Positions 10,936 through 23,216 of a stretch of 64,000 nt of DNA are shown piece after piece. The notes under the pieces are model-generated. The model ran no database searches and was not told the origin of the DNA. It saw nothing but the letters and a program-made list of their open reading frames with translations. The position numbers were made by a program, and so were the translations under genes. Position 1 is the first letter of the stretch; each line of letters starts with the position of its first letter. The DNA comes from Posidonia oceanica (Eukaryota; Streptophyta; Magnoliopsida; Alismatales; Posidoniaceae), in the NCBI GenBank assembly GCA_037176725.1, contig JAZBRS010000054.1, forward strand, positions 12,046,001 through 12,110,000, written 5' to 3'.

Positions 10936-11789
10936 AATTTCAGATGTCTCAAAATGTGAAGAAGGTGGTACCATTTTCTAGACTTTGATGCTTTGACATA
11001 TGTCCATTTCTGAAGTGCATAACTCTAAACATGGTGAGGAACATATTATATGGTCTTATATGACATGAACTCTTAGTTCCAGTGAATATTAATTATTGTG
11101 TTGGTTATTGTGAATTGTATGTTTCTGTTCTTTTCTATTAATACACTATTCTGTTAAATACAATATTATTTGATGTAGGAATTTTGAAGAAGGTGATAAT
11201 ATCTATTCTATGGTACCATATGATATATTATGTTGATATACAATTTCAATAGATTTTATCTCTCTTTCTTCTACTCGTATGAACAATTCTAACTGTTTAT
11301 CAAGATATGTCTATGTATTTCAATTATTCTGTTAGCATGATACGTAAACGGAACAGGTTTTATGTTGAAGACTTTGTGGACCTGTGTATTACATAAACGA
11401 AATGTGTATTATGTTAACATGATACGTAAACGAAATGTAGTTTAAGTTTTACATTTTACTATAACTAAAATTGTATGTAACTTTTTTTGTGTTTAATTAT
11501 ACGAAGATAAATATGTATACATCTCCAAAAAAAACAAAAAATATATCTTCTACATTTGTATTAACAACAATATCTTAATATAAAAAGCATACACTAAAAC
11601 AACCCAATATATTTCAGAATTACCACAAAACTCACATTATCATAATATAATTACCCTTAACACTCCAAAGATAAATTGAAATCTAAAATTTTACTTCATG
11701 ATACTTTAAGTTTTTTTTCCAACAGTCCACTATCTGAAAGATAAAACTACAAGCGAAGGAGGCATTATTTTGTGTGACACTAATACTCC

Positions 11790-14452
11790 GCTAAGAAACA
11801 CCACCACTTGCACCAGAATCTTCTTTTTCATCACTGAAAAAAAAAAGTATTAAAGTTTGTTTAAAAATTAAATACCATAATAGGAAATATTTAATTGAAA
11901 TATACCTATAATTATCTTCAAATTTTTTCTTTAGTTTCAATGGACAATTCCTAGAATCATGATACAAATGATTTTCCCCACAAGTTTTACATTGTCTTCC
12001 CTTAGCATGTTTATCTCTATCGGACTTAATCTGTGGCACCCTACCATCCTTTGGTCTATCTCCTTTACCACTTCCTTTAGTTTTTGCAATTGAAGGAGGC
12101 AATATAATAAGTTGTGTGGAAGGCTTGAACATTTTACAAGACGAATGAGTTATAGACCGACGTTTTGAAATTCTTCCTTCCATATCATCATCTACATCCT
12201 CTACTACAATAACATGCACTCCTTACATCTTATCCATCTCGTCAATAATCCACTTCATGTGTTCTTTTGTAAATTTGAAAAACTCTTTGCCATGCTTCAC
12301 ACGACTAGCAATCTCATTGGCCAATTGCATGATATCTACATTATAGTTGCACGGTTTGTTCGTGTATATGTCTTGTTTCATACCATTCTTGCATGATTTA
12401 AACTATTTTTTCAATAGAAAATGATATGGTAATATATAAATTTTGAAGTAAATAAGGAATGCAATGAGATGTCTACAAGGGTAATCTTTAAATTCAAACA
12501 TACAACAACTACACTTTGACTTTGAACGATCTGTTTCAAACATAATCAATTTGCAATTGTTGTTATAACCCTTTCTGGAAACAATGAATGTGTCCATACC
12601 CTACACATACAATTGGACAAACAATTAATCAATGAATAACTAAATTTAAAAAAATAACATTACATTAGATAGAATTTCATTGAGGAGTAACATTTTAATA
12701 TTCGTTTCAGTAAAATTAACATTGAAACGTAAACTAAAAAAATTAATGTAACCGTGGGATAAATAGAAATGTAAGTAAAAATACATTAAAACCGTGTAAA
12801 GGTAATGTTAACCTATAATAAATTAAATAGTTACCTTGGCATTAGGATCCTTCTCTTAAGAGGGATACGCATTGAATAAAAATCTTTTTTTCAATTCAGA
12901 TTGAAAACAATAAAACAATCTCCTTGTATACAGTTTATGGACTTGTTTCTCCATTGCAACATCACTTTCCATCTTCGCATTCTTGTGTCTTGATTCACAA
13001 TCACAAATGTTTTCAGTTTCTCTTTGTTTCCTTAAACAATCCTCATAACGAGTTATAAACTCCAACAAAGATGTATGATGCGATACAAAACTCTGTACAA
13101 ATGCATTCGTACTCTCTCTTCTTTGGGTTGAAGTCATGTCTGCAAAAAATGTATTAACCATATAAGCTGGCACCCATTGATGTCTAATGTTATAAATTGA
13201 TATTAATCACTTGTTCTTTGTCATTTTGTAATTCTCAACCCACTACCTCCAACTATCTTCAAAAATCTCTTCAAATTCGGATTCATCAACAACTTTGTTG
13301 AACTGTTCTATTGCCTCGAATTTTGTTGTAATCCTGCCGAGCTTGTCCGATATTGTATGCATTATATGCCACGTACAAAACCTAAGTACAGTATTGGGTA
13401 AAGCCTCAGCTATCGCAGTAGTGATTGCAGGATCTTGATCTGTAATAATTACTAGGGGAGCATGACCCATGCATTCGATGAATCTTTCAAACAACCATAT
13501 AAATGTTGATTTATCCTCATTGGAAATAAAACTACCTGCAAACGTAACAGTTTTTCAATGATGATTAACACCACAAAACATAGCAAATACTAATTGTAAT
13601 AATTAGTCTGGTATATCATGTCAAACGTAACCGCTTCTCCAAAAAGGTCAAAATCCTGTCGTGAGATTACATTTGACCAGAAGCAATACTTTAAACGACC
13701 TTCGTCATCCTTCTCGATGGCATAAAAAACTTTCATCCGCAGACTTTTGTAATTCAAAATGATTAATAAGAAATTGTGCCTTATAGTCCTTCGTATCTTC
13801 CCAAAAATCTCGCTTGAAATTCCAGACATCTCTTTCATACATCCCATCTTATCATAGTCATCATATTGTTGACTCATAATCTAGATCTGTTGAGAAGTAC
13901 TAATATTCGCAGGATACATAGATTCAAGCTCTAACTTCTTGGAGACAGAAATACTTCTATTAACTGATAATACAACTTTGAAGGAATTACAAGTTCATAA
14001 TTATGTTCATCTACAAACTTGACAACATATGAATTGATCCAGTTAACATCAGCTTTCATCTTCAATCTTGCATTGCAACCAACACGTGAGAGAGAAATTT
14101 GCCTGCTCTATTTATGATGCAAGTGAGATTGATTTTCAACCTTATCTTGTTTTGAGAAACCTTCTCTAGAGCAAACAAGCAATTGCTGTGAACACTTCTT
14201 TTGTGACGTGTTTTTATCTATTCAATGCTTGGTCGAAAAAGAACAAACATAAAACCCCACTTTACCACCATAATACATATAAAATGACTTTGCATCATCA
14301 AGACTATCGAATATATGACCAACATATGGTTTATTAGCAATAATACTTTTATCACCTATACCATCATCTACTACAATAATTCCCGAAGTTGATAACAAAC
14401 TTCCTTCTTCAATTTCCATCCTTAACAGTAATAATGTAAAATCAGAAAACAA
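11790..14452 (-). pseudogene. FAR1/FHY3-type MULE transposase, decayed
   Basis: Minus-strand islands follow the domain order of FAR1-like MULE transposases. A FAR1 DNA-binding region comes first (14222-14452, KPYVGHIFDSLDDAKSFYMYY; then 14130-13960, GCNARLKMKADVNW and HNYEL where HNHEL is usual). The DDE core follows: FDMIYQTNYYN at 13590, FCGVNHH then a TGA for Trp, WLFERFIECMGHAPLVIITD at 13440-13500, and CTWHIMH. An STQRRESTNAFVQSF region (12856-13173), a SWIM finger (CSCCMFEFKDYPCRH, 12403-12597) and a zinc-knuckle tail (CKTCGENHLYHDSRNC) complete it. Catalytic Asp positions persist, but stops separate the pieces, so it is dead. Confidence 0.82.
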
Positions 14453-15579
14453 AAAACGATTTCTACAATAATTTCAATAATAACAGCAGAATATCCAACA
14501 ATAAGACATCAAACATAAATCTTAAAATCAATTATAGTAATGTAAACCATTAACAATAACATAGCATGATCGATACTAAAACTAAAAAGATACACGAGTT
14601 TCGTAACATGAAACTGTAATTGGTAATTATGCCATGAAATTAAAACAACACTTAATCATGATCACACATAGGAAAGAAAAAAAAGTTAAAAAATGCAACA
14701 TTAACCTACCCAAAGGCATATGTAAAATGATGACGTCAATATACATTTTTAATGCATCACATTAGCATAAAGTAAAACAATTACCATTTTTATTGTTACT
14801 AAAACTTAAATATGATCCGTAAAACGTATTACTAAAACTGTTATTAATACAATAAAGAATAAGTATGCACTTTGATAAATACACCATGCAGATCAATAAT
14901 GAAATGATAAACAAGTTGAATATTGACTATTGATAAAACGTTAAAAACAACATAATAAAAAAATGGAAAACAACCATAAAAAAACTTCGTATGTGACAAA
15001 AATAATAAAAATAGGAAAATCTTGCTAACGATCACAAATACGTCTGTAACAGAAGAGAATTTTTTCAATCCACCACGCAATGAAATTTATGTCAACAAAC
15101 TCAAAACAAGAATCATATTACCTTAAAAAAAGTTAAATAAAAATAAATGAATCAAATACATACCTGCTACCCTCTCCCTTCTACGAATAAAGAATTACTT
15201 TTTGATTATAAACGAATTCATACAAGACTCGTCTACCAAACAGAAGCATACAATAAGAGTTCAACAGGAAGAATTGTAGGATGAACTATCCATTGAAAAA
15301 ATGATAAAATAATAATAATAATAACGAAAAAATATGGGAACAAAAAATTATCATACGTGCATGTGCCTTAAATGGAAACACATGATGCATCCATGAAAAC
15401 AACGCACGTTCAAAAAGTTTCTCTAATAAAGCGTGCGTGACTTGTAAGATAGGATTCTCAAAATAATTGCCAGGAGTAAAACTAGGAAATGATAGGTTTT
15501 GTTGCTACGTAACTGTAGCAGTTTCAAAATAAACAAATAAAAAAAAGTTTAACACAACAATAAAAGTAAGACGTGGGAT

Positions 15580-15650
15580 GTGATATTGATAGTAGATGAT
15601 GAAGGGTAAGTAACAAAAGTAAGGATGGACCTCACATGATAATCTGTCAA
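15580..15650. repeat. Right terminal repeat of the large MULE, followed by (TA)n
   Basis: Reverse-complemented, it reads TTATCATGTGAGGTCCATCC, then TTACTTTTG and an ACCCTTCATC block, matching the left end near 4205-4255. A TA microsatellite follows at 15645-15672. Confidence 0.7.
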
Positions 15651-15676
15651 TATATATATATATATATATATAGGCA

Positions 15677-16580
15677 AATTATCTGGTAGGATCCTGCCTT
15701 AATTAAGCTAATTAAGGTCCTAAATCTTGGCCATTCAATCAAAATCGAATGATTATGTAAGATAGATAGAATATGGTTGTTTCTCTATCCTAGTTGGCAG
15801 TTATCCTTTGAATTTAAAATTTTATTCCTATTAATTAGTTGAGAGAATCGTGGATTGGTTATCCACGTAAGAGTGTTTTTTGTTTCTCTTTCCAATTTTA
15901 TTTGCGTATTATAAATAACTGACGATTAATGATTCAGTTTCATTTTTCATAGATTGAATTTAATTTTCGTATTTACTGACAATTGGACTATCAATAGTCT
16001 ATAGTGTTGTAACTTGTTTCAGTTGTTGGTGTTTTGTATCAGTATTTTTTTTTTGTAACTACGGATTTTCATGTATACGGATTATTGAACTTAAATTCCA
16101 TATGAAATTTAAAATATCAAATTTCTAATATGCATAATTATAGATGATTTAAACAATACATTTTATACTTCGAATTTAAATTTTAAGTTCTACTAATTAC
16201 TGTTTTGTAATTCAAATATCAAGTCTGCCTCTTCATGTAATTACTGTTTTATAATTCCAATATCAAGTATTCATGTATCAGTAATTACTATTTAGTATTT
16301 ACGGATGTTTTACTAGGTGCATGTATCAGTAATTACTAATACATTCAATTCGGAGTTAATACGTATTGTTGTGTGATATTTTTCTCAAATTTAAAAACAC
16401 ACACATCCCTTGAACCACGGAATGTGCAGATTTTTCGTAATTTACGTGATACTATTTGCGCTTGGGAGTACCTTCCTTTTTCAAAATGGACGGTTAAGAT
16501 ATTTCAGTTGGTTTTGAATTAAATGGTAAGATTTTAGGTCTTAATTAGCTTAAGTAAGGCAGGACCCTACCAAATCATTA
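15677..16580. mobile_element. Non-autonomous TIR element A (about 0.9 kb)
   Basis: Inverted ends of about 60 bp match well: the left reads ATCTGGTAGGATCCTGCCTT and so on. The right end, reverse-complemented, reads GATTTGGTAGGGTCCTGCCT, continuing TACTTAAGCTAATTAAG. The interior is AT-rich and has no gene. The outer edge (TATCNGGTARGG) resembles those of elements B and C and, loosely, the large MULE. Confidence 0.78.
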
Positions 16581-16588
16581 CTCTATAT

Positions 16589-16829
16589 ATATATCAGGTA
16601 AGGTTCTGTCCTACTTAAGTTAAGTAGGGCCCATGCATTGTTTCAATAAATCATATTTAGTTTCATTCATAAATTACTGAAAAAATTATTTCAGTATTTA
16701 CTGAAAAATAAACACAATAAATATTGAAATTATTTTTTTAGTAAACCGTGAATTACATACACAGTTTACTGAAAAAAATGCAAGAATCCTACTTATGCTA
16801 ATTAGGGTCGGACCCTACCAAATAATTAG

Positions 16830-16830
<1 letters not shown>
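16589..16830. mobile_element. MITE B (about 0.24 kb)
   Basis: Starts TATCAGGTAAGGTTCTGTCC and ends with the inverse form GACCCTACCAAATAATTAG. The interior (TTTCATTCATAAATTACTG, TTTCAGTATTTACTG) is nearly the same as element C, so both are copies of one short family. Confidence 0.82.

Positions 16831-16898
<68 letters not shown>
16831..16898. repeat. (TA)n(GA)n microsatellite
   Basis: A run of about 13 TA units followed by about 18 GA units separates MITE B from MITE C. Confidence 0.95.
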
Positions 16899-16900
<2 letters not shown>

Positions 16901-17130
16901 ATGATCAGGTAGGGCCCTGCCCTACTTAAGTTAAGTAAGGCCTATTTTTTTTCCAGTAAATTGTATTCAGTTTCATCCATAAATTACTGAAAAAATTATT
17001 TCAGTATTTACTGAAAAAATAAACACAATAAACATTGAAATTATTTTTTGAGTAAACTGTAAATTACATATACACAGTTTACTGAAAAAATGCAAGGACC
17101 CTACTTATGCTAATTAAGGTCGAATCCTAC
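16899..17130. mobile_element. MITE C, second copy of the B family, right end truncated
   Basis: Begins GATCAGGTAGGGCCCTGCCC and tracks element B throughout with scattered differences. It stops at CGAATCCTAC, about 15 bp short of the expected terminal CAAATAATTAG, exactly where element D starts. Confidence 0.8.
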
Positions 17131-19556
17131 AGTTCAGTTGCATCCTCCCTCAAATTAGCTATTTTGAGGGAAGATTCAACTTAACCATTGGATCAATATC
17201 TAAAGGTATTGGTATGAAACCACTATTTGGGTTATAGTGGTTTTGTTTTGTTTTGTTTTTTTTTAAATTAAGATATTAATAACTAATTACACGTTGGCAT
17301 GTCACAACCTATTTTTATGGTAACCACTTTTTGGGCAAAACGTGGTATACACTATTTGGTAACCTCTTTTTATGGTAACCACTTTTTTAAATTAAGATAT
17401 TTGATATTTACACTATCACAACCTTTTTTTATGGTAACCACTATTTAATGTTTTGTTTTTTAAATTAAGATATTGTGATTTTAATTAAGATGTTTTAACC
17501 ACTTCATACTCCTATTTTTATGGGAGTATGATAGTGTTGGATACTAATTGATTGTTTTACATAAATTAGATGTATTAATTATGTATTTCCTTAATTTATG
17601 GGATTGTTAATTAAATTTTTTGAATTTAACACATTGACATGCCACAACATGTTATGATAGTAGTTATGCTGTACCTAGGAAAACTGTCAGATCCTATTTT
17701 TATGGGAGTATGATACAGTTTTAGGAAAGTAATACAATTTTAGGAATTAACAATACAGTTTCCCACTTGTAAATAGTATCACAGTTTCAACCAATACAAT
17801 AATCCCATAACTTAATACAGTTCCTCACTGAAATCGTATCACACTTACAAGTTTCCCACTTGTAACTACATGTCAACATGATATTTTTGGTATAATTTTC
17901 AAATCTTCAATATTTAAATGATATATTTATGGAATGACTATGAAACCGTAATACAGTTTCATAAACAGTTGACATGATACTCAGTTCAAATCCGATTTCT
18001 GTTATATAGAAATAGATGAAACCGTAATACGGTTCTATAAATAGTTAACATTATATACTCAATTCATACAGTTCATAACGTAGCACTAGATTTACACAAA
18101 CACATTCACCTCACAAATTGTAATACGATTTCCAATATAAACTGTAATACATTAGCAAATTCCATTGTATTTAATTCAAATTTCAAAATTTAAAATTGTA
18201 TTTAAAATTGTAATACGATTTCCAATACAGTTTCCATCTGAAATTGTATCACAATTTTGAGTTTAAAATCAATTACTAAAAGATATTTTATTACGTGTAT
18301 TAATGGTTTATTATTATAATTTTGTTTTTTTCATTTTGATTTGGAAAAGCCCTTTATATTCGGAATACAGTTTGTAGCTGAAATCGTATCATAGTTTCGA
18401 TTATATAAGGTGTGGTGAATCTCTGAGATGAATGTGAGTCCATTATATTAATGATCAGTCTTTTTACAGTTTCATTTTTGTTTAGTAATACTATTTACAA
18501 TTAGTATTACTAAATATGAATGTATGTATAGAAACGATCTTACTTTTAGTTTAGTAATACTGTTTTATGTTGAAGTTTATTTGGTTTAGTAAAATTAATT
18601 TAGTTTTAGTTTAGTAATACTATTTTATGTTGAAATTTATTTGGTTTAGTAATACTGTCATAGTTTTAGTTCAGTAATACTGTTTTATGTTGAGGAGGAG
18701 TAGGAGGAGGAGAACGCAACTAAAACAAGTTTCATTGAACATAGCCTCTAATTATCTATTTTAATGCATCAAACATTTTGCTTAAAAATGAAATGCAGTT
18801 GAAAAAAAAAACACAACTAAAGCAACACTCACGACACCATCTCCAAGAGTAAATGCTATTTGACTATTTCTTTCATTTGTGGTCTCATTTCAAAGGAGAA
18901 CACTCCCAAATATGTTTAGTGGGCAATACACCAGAAAACACAAACTCCTAAACCTCATTCTCCCTCTTGCAAATATTGTTGGATGACCTCATAGGTACAT
19001 CATAACTACTATCATAACATGTTGTGGCATGTCAATGTATTAAATTCAAAAATTTTAATTAACAATCCCATAAATTAAGGAAATACATAATTAATACATC
19101 TAATTTATGTAAAACAATCAATTAGTATTCAACACTATCATATTCTCATAAAAATAGGAGTATGAAGTGGTTAAAACATCTTAATTAAGATCAAAACATC
19201 TTAATTAAGATTAAAATAACTTAATTTAAAAAACAAAACATTAAATAGTGGTTACCATAAAAAAAGGTTGTGATAGCGTAAAGATCAAATATCTTAATTT
19301 AAAAAAGTGGTTACCATAAAAAGAGGTTACTAAATAGTGTATACCACATTTTGCCTAAAAAGTGGTTACCATAAAAATAAGTTGTGACATGCCAACGTGT
19401 AATTAGTTGTTAATATCTTAATTAAAAAAAAAACAAAACAAAACCACTATAACTCAAATAGTGGTTTCATACCAATGCCTTTAGATCTTGATCCAATGGT
19501 TAAGTTGAATCTTCCTTCAAAATAATTAATTTGAGAAAAGATGCAACTGAATTGTT
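17131..19556. mobile_element. Foldback-like element D with ~0.55 kb inverted arms
   Basis: The left arm (17131-17678) is mirrored by the right arm (18991-19556). Both begin at TTCAGTTGCATC and contain CAACTTAACCATTGGATCAA, then TTGGTATGAAACCACTAT, and run inward to CATGTTATGATAGTAGTTAT. The 1.3 kb loop has no open gene. It repeats a TTTAGTAATACTGTTTTATG unit (18540-18690) and has many AATACAGTTTC motifs. Very long arms fit MULE-type or Foldback elements. Superfamily is unassigned because no target duplication was identified. Confidence 0.82.
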
Positions 19557-19557
19557 A

Positions 19558-19591
<34 letters not shown>
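19557..19591. repeat. (TA)n microsatellite
   Basis: About 15 TA units adjoin the right end of element D. Confidence 0.95.
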
Positions 19592-19593
<2 letters not shown>

Positions 19594-22364
19594 TAAAATC
19601 CTCAATTTAGTTTTTGCTACGTACATATATATAAAAAAAAAAAGACGTCAAGCTTGGTGTACCATGTGCAGGCTGTGAATGTACGTGGAGACATGGAACC
19701 AGAAGTGTTCCATCCACAATAGCAAACATGCTGGTTCCTCTCGTAAAGAACAACAACAAACTTACGGTGGCATGGATTCGGGATAAATGTTGTCATGCGA
19801 TCTGCCAAAGGTCGCTAAATTTTGTCACGTACGGGCGACCGGTGTCATAACTCAAAAGCCCTTGGGCAAAGTATCCAAGTAGTGGTTTATAGTGGTCTAC
19901 CGTCTACAACAGGCCATCAATACTGAATACCTATTATGTATTGGTGGGTGATGGTAACAGTGCACTTACAATACTTTCTCACCATAATGCATAGGCCCCT
20001 GTTAGGCTCACACATGAAGTGTGCTGCCTTTGGGATTGAAGTGTGGGATTGAAGTGTGTGAGCTTTCAATTTCCAAGACATATATAAAACTCTCCCAAAC
20101 AGTATTTTGTTGATAATGGTGGTCGAACGTTCAGTACTGTTGATTTTTTAACACCTTTTTCAACTGCTACCAAAAGCCAGTAGTCCAAGAGAGCTTCTCT
20201 CAGAAACTTCAATATTCCAGACTTGAGTTATCAAATGCAATACAAATCTTTCCCCTCAAATCATGAGGTTTATTCTATTTTCACCATAAAAGGTTGATCA
20301 AGGAATTACATGGGAGTTGGTTTTTTTTTCTTACCCTTCGGAAATCATTTAGATCTTATGGTTTTAGGCTTTTAGCTTTTAAAACTCCTTTCTCCTCCTG
20401 CTATGGTCTGTTTGTTCATTTGTTGTTACAACTGCCTATGTAATGAGGAAAATACAACTATATTGGGCCCAGCCCAAATAAATAATCAATAGATGCTCAC
20501 CCACCAGACAGACACTCATTTGGCCTCATGAAATTTCATATAGACTTTCATGTTGATTTAAGTTCGTGTTTGTTGGAATAGTAAATATTCCACTTCATTG
20601 CATTGTGTTTGAATATGTATATATCTTTTAGCATTAAAAAAAAACCCTACATGATGAACTTATACACCTCATTTTTTGTATGTGTACACTCCCCGTAAAC
20701 GACGCTTGAGTATTATATATATGAAACTAATTCCTACGCTGAAAGAACGTGTAAGTGCTTGGAGCCAACAACACTTTTAGTACATCTAAAGCCAGCGTTT
20801 GGATCGAGCTTAGGCTTTATTGATTATATCGTACAAAACAAGTTAAGATATCAAAAATGTCAGACATCGTAAACATCGATTTTCCAGGTCCACGGAATCC
20901 AAGCCATTGGAAAATAGCGTGGAACTAGGGTTTCCGTGCATGTATATTTCTGCATCATTTATTATTATTTGTTAAGAGAAAAAAAAAGACATCCTAAATT
21001 GACGAAAAAATATAAAAAAAACAAACGAATAGTTCCTGATCACTGACTTACCACCAAAACAGTGCTCGATTGGTACAAAAAAAATAGTCACGAGAGGTTG
21101 CTCAATCGTTGTTCCATTGGGTATGCTTTGACTCACAATAGATATTTAGGGACCATGGCTTCTTATTATTTTCAAAGATTTTCTAATAGTAGGACAGTTA
21201 GGTGGAAAAATAACCATAATTATGTTGGATCTAACCGTTGATAACAACGTATTTATAAAGAAAGGTAGAGCAGGTAGACAACGTGCACTTGAAAGAGATG
21301 TTGGAAAGGCAATAATAAGAGTTAATTCAAGTTGTGATATTCTTTACTCACGACAAGTTGAGTATTCTTTTGAAGGTGTTTCTATGCTCGAGAAGTGATC
21401 GAATCTACATTTTTTGATGTAATTTTTATGCATATATATTAGCGCTTGTTGTTCTGACGACTTAGTTGTCTTTAATTAATCAAGGAAGTGCACGTTAACC
21501 CCGGAGTTTAATTACTGCACGGCTTTGCATGCAAGAAACCGATGGGCTTATAGAGGCAAGAGCAGAAACAAAGTTTAGAAACTTCTATGTTGCACGGAAA
21601 TCCATATATTGTTATATAGATGAGATCTGTTGACCATGAAACGGACAAATTAAACCCTCTGAGTAATCTCTGATGATGTCTATATTATATGTTATCAATT
21701 ATCAATAATAATAATAATCTTCGAATAAGACAAGAAATTAGACTCTCTGGTTGATGATGGGATATTGAGGTTTAGCCATTTGCTGTGTACTTGCAACATG
21801 TACTGATGTACAGTATTGAATAGTTGCAATAATAAATTGGAGTGAAGCAGGAGAGATGAGGAAAGACTATTCACGTTCCAATCTAATATGCCGTTGGCTT
21901 GGCATGTTCTCATTGTTGATGACACATCCAATAATTTTAATGTTCACCAGCTCTGAAGAGACAAAACTCTCCTCTCTATACTACCCAAAAGCCATGAAAG
22001 TCCTTCAGAAAAAAACATACAGACTTCTTCAGGGGATCTCCAGATGGATATGGTTCATACCACACAAATCCAATAAAAATCTTATATATGATACTAAAAA
22101 TAAATTTCTCACGGCAGCAACACCGACTCTACGTTACATGCACTGATCAAGGCGGACACGTGAAGATCATCACGTCGTGGACAGATTTGACTAAACCCTA
22201 ATTTAATTTGGTAGTATAGTCATCATCCAATATATTCAATCTCTTATATATCAATCTATAATAATCATTTTACAATAATTAGTTGATCACAAAATCTAGA
22301 GAAAACTAGCACCTAGAACCCATGCCCTGATATGATGAAATTACACAACCCTAAAGGCTAAAGA
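19592..22364. other. Intergenic, no supported gene
   Basis: AT-rich and mostly single-copy in appearance. A coding-like patch at 19640-19810 is unrecognised and short. A small hairpin (GCTCACACA / TGTGTGAGC) lies at about 20008-20064. The part adjoining 22365 should hold the 3' end of the OVATE gene transcript. Confidence 0.6.
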
Positions 22365-23216
22365 TCAAACAACATGATGATCCTCCTCATCATTTACCTT
22401 CACCCTCTCGTGCTCCTTGACAACAAACTTAACAGAAGAAGAAGAAGTAGTAGTAGTAGTAGTAGAGGAAGAAGAAGAACAAGAGCAAGAACAAGAACAC
22501 GAAGAGCAAAAAGAAGAGGAAGGTTGGAAAGACGAAGCAAGATCCAACAACAAATCCACAAACGCCCCAAGAATAAACCCATGAGTCTTCTTGCCATTCA
22601 TCCTCAGGTACCAACCCAACAACTCCTCCAGACACTCCCAGTCCTTCAACCCATGAGCCACCACCATCTCCTCCATGGACACTCTGAAGTCCAAGTATGG
22701 ATCTTCCGACTCCATCTCCTCAGCCACACTCTCCTTGAAGGGCACCATCTCCTCCTCCTCTCCTGCCACCACCACTGATTCTGCTTTGGATGTTATGGTT
22801 TTGGGCTCTTCTAGTATAGAGCTTGTTTTGCCTCTCGGCTCGAAGAATAGCCGGTCAGATCTCAGCCCTTGGATGACCTTTGATTCCTTCTCCTCCTCCT
22901 CCTCCTCTTCCTCTTCCAAAGCTGTTGAGAATCTCTGACAGTGTGCTTCTTCTTCTTCTTCTTCTTCAGCTGATGATGACGACGAGTGTGTTTGCCATGT
23001 ATGATCGGTTGTATCGAAGTAGATGGAGTTCACTGTCTTGTACACGTCTTCTCCTGCTCGGAACGATAAGGTCCTTGGATGCTTGCAGGATGCCCAAGCC
23101 CATGAAGAGGTTGAAGGAGGGGAAGAAACAGAAGGAGAAGAAGAAGAAGAAGAAGAAGATCTTGTTGGATCCATCATCTTGAGTATAATGGAGATCAACC
23201 CCATCTTCCTGCCCAT
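22365..23216 (-). CDS. OFP: OVATE family protein (transcriptional repressor, OFP13/15/16/18-like)
   Basis: OVATE proteins are plant nuclear repressors that bind TALE homeodomain partners and shape organ growth. This single open frame gives 283 residues from MGRKMGLISIILK, chosen because related OFPs start MGKKMK-like; an in-frame Met three codons upstream is less likely. Counting from that upstream Met, a family block WAWASCKHPRTLSF lies at residues 42-55 and TVNSIYFDTTD at 64-74. The OVATE domain spans about 165-230 (ESEDPYLDFRVSMEEM, then LEELLGWYLRMN and THGFILGAFVDLL) and looks complete. Poly-Glu tracts (87-93, 104-112) and a Ser/Cys/Thr-rich tail after the domain are unusual. No intron is seen, which is normal for OFPs. 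The promoter would be at coordinates above 23226. Confidence 0.93.
   Translation of the reverse strand: MGRKMGLISIILKMMDPTRSSSSSSSSPSVSSPPSTSSWAWASCKHPRTLSFRAGEDVYKTVNSIYFDTTDHTWQTHSSSSSAEEEEEEEAHCQRFSTALEEEEEEEEEKESKVIQGLRSDRLFFEPRGKTSSILEEPKTITSKAESVVVAGEEEEMVPFKESVAEEMESEDPYLDFRVSMEEMVVAHGLKDWECLEELLGWYLRMNGKKTHGFILGAFVDLLLDLASSFQPSSSFCSSCSCSCSCSSSSSTTTTTTSSSSVKFVVKEHERVKVNDEEDHHVV

Larger units (their letters stand above)
4200..15650. mobile_element. Large MULE carrying Ulp1-type peptidase gene (+) and FAR1-type transposase (-)
   Basis: The left end (about 4200-4270) and the reverse complement of the right end (about 15580-15650) share terminal sequence: a TATCA edge, GG(T)TCATCCTTACTTTTG, then a CCCTTCATC block. 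Between them lie a DUF1985-like/Ulp1 gene on the plus strand (5477-10935) and a MULE transposase on the minus strand (11790-14452), converging. A later 2.3 kb solo LTR interrupts it, so the original length was near 9.1 kb. MULEs that carry Ulp1-like genes are known in plants as the Kaonashi type. Stops in both genes show this copy is inactive. Stretches 10936-11789 and 14453-15580 are AT-rich with no gene seen. Confidence 0.78.

Noticed and set aside
14844..15080. Hydrophobic minus-strand frame beside the MULE transposase
   Set aside because: It is A/T-rich sequence giving Phe/Leu/Tyr runs, outside the transposase domain order.
19640..19810. Coding-like patch (63 codons on the minus strand)
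   Set aside because: Alternate frames give weakly suggestive phrases, but no family could be named with confidence.
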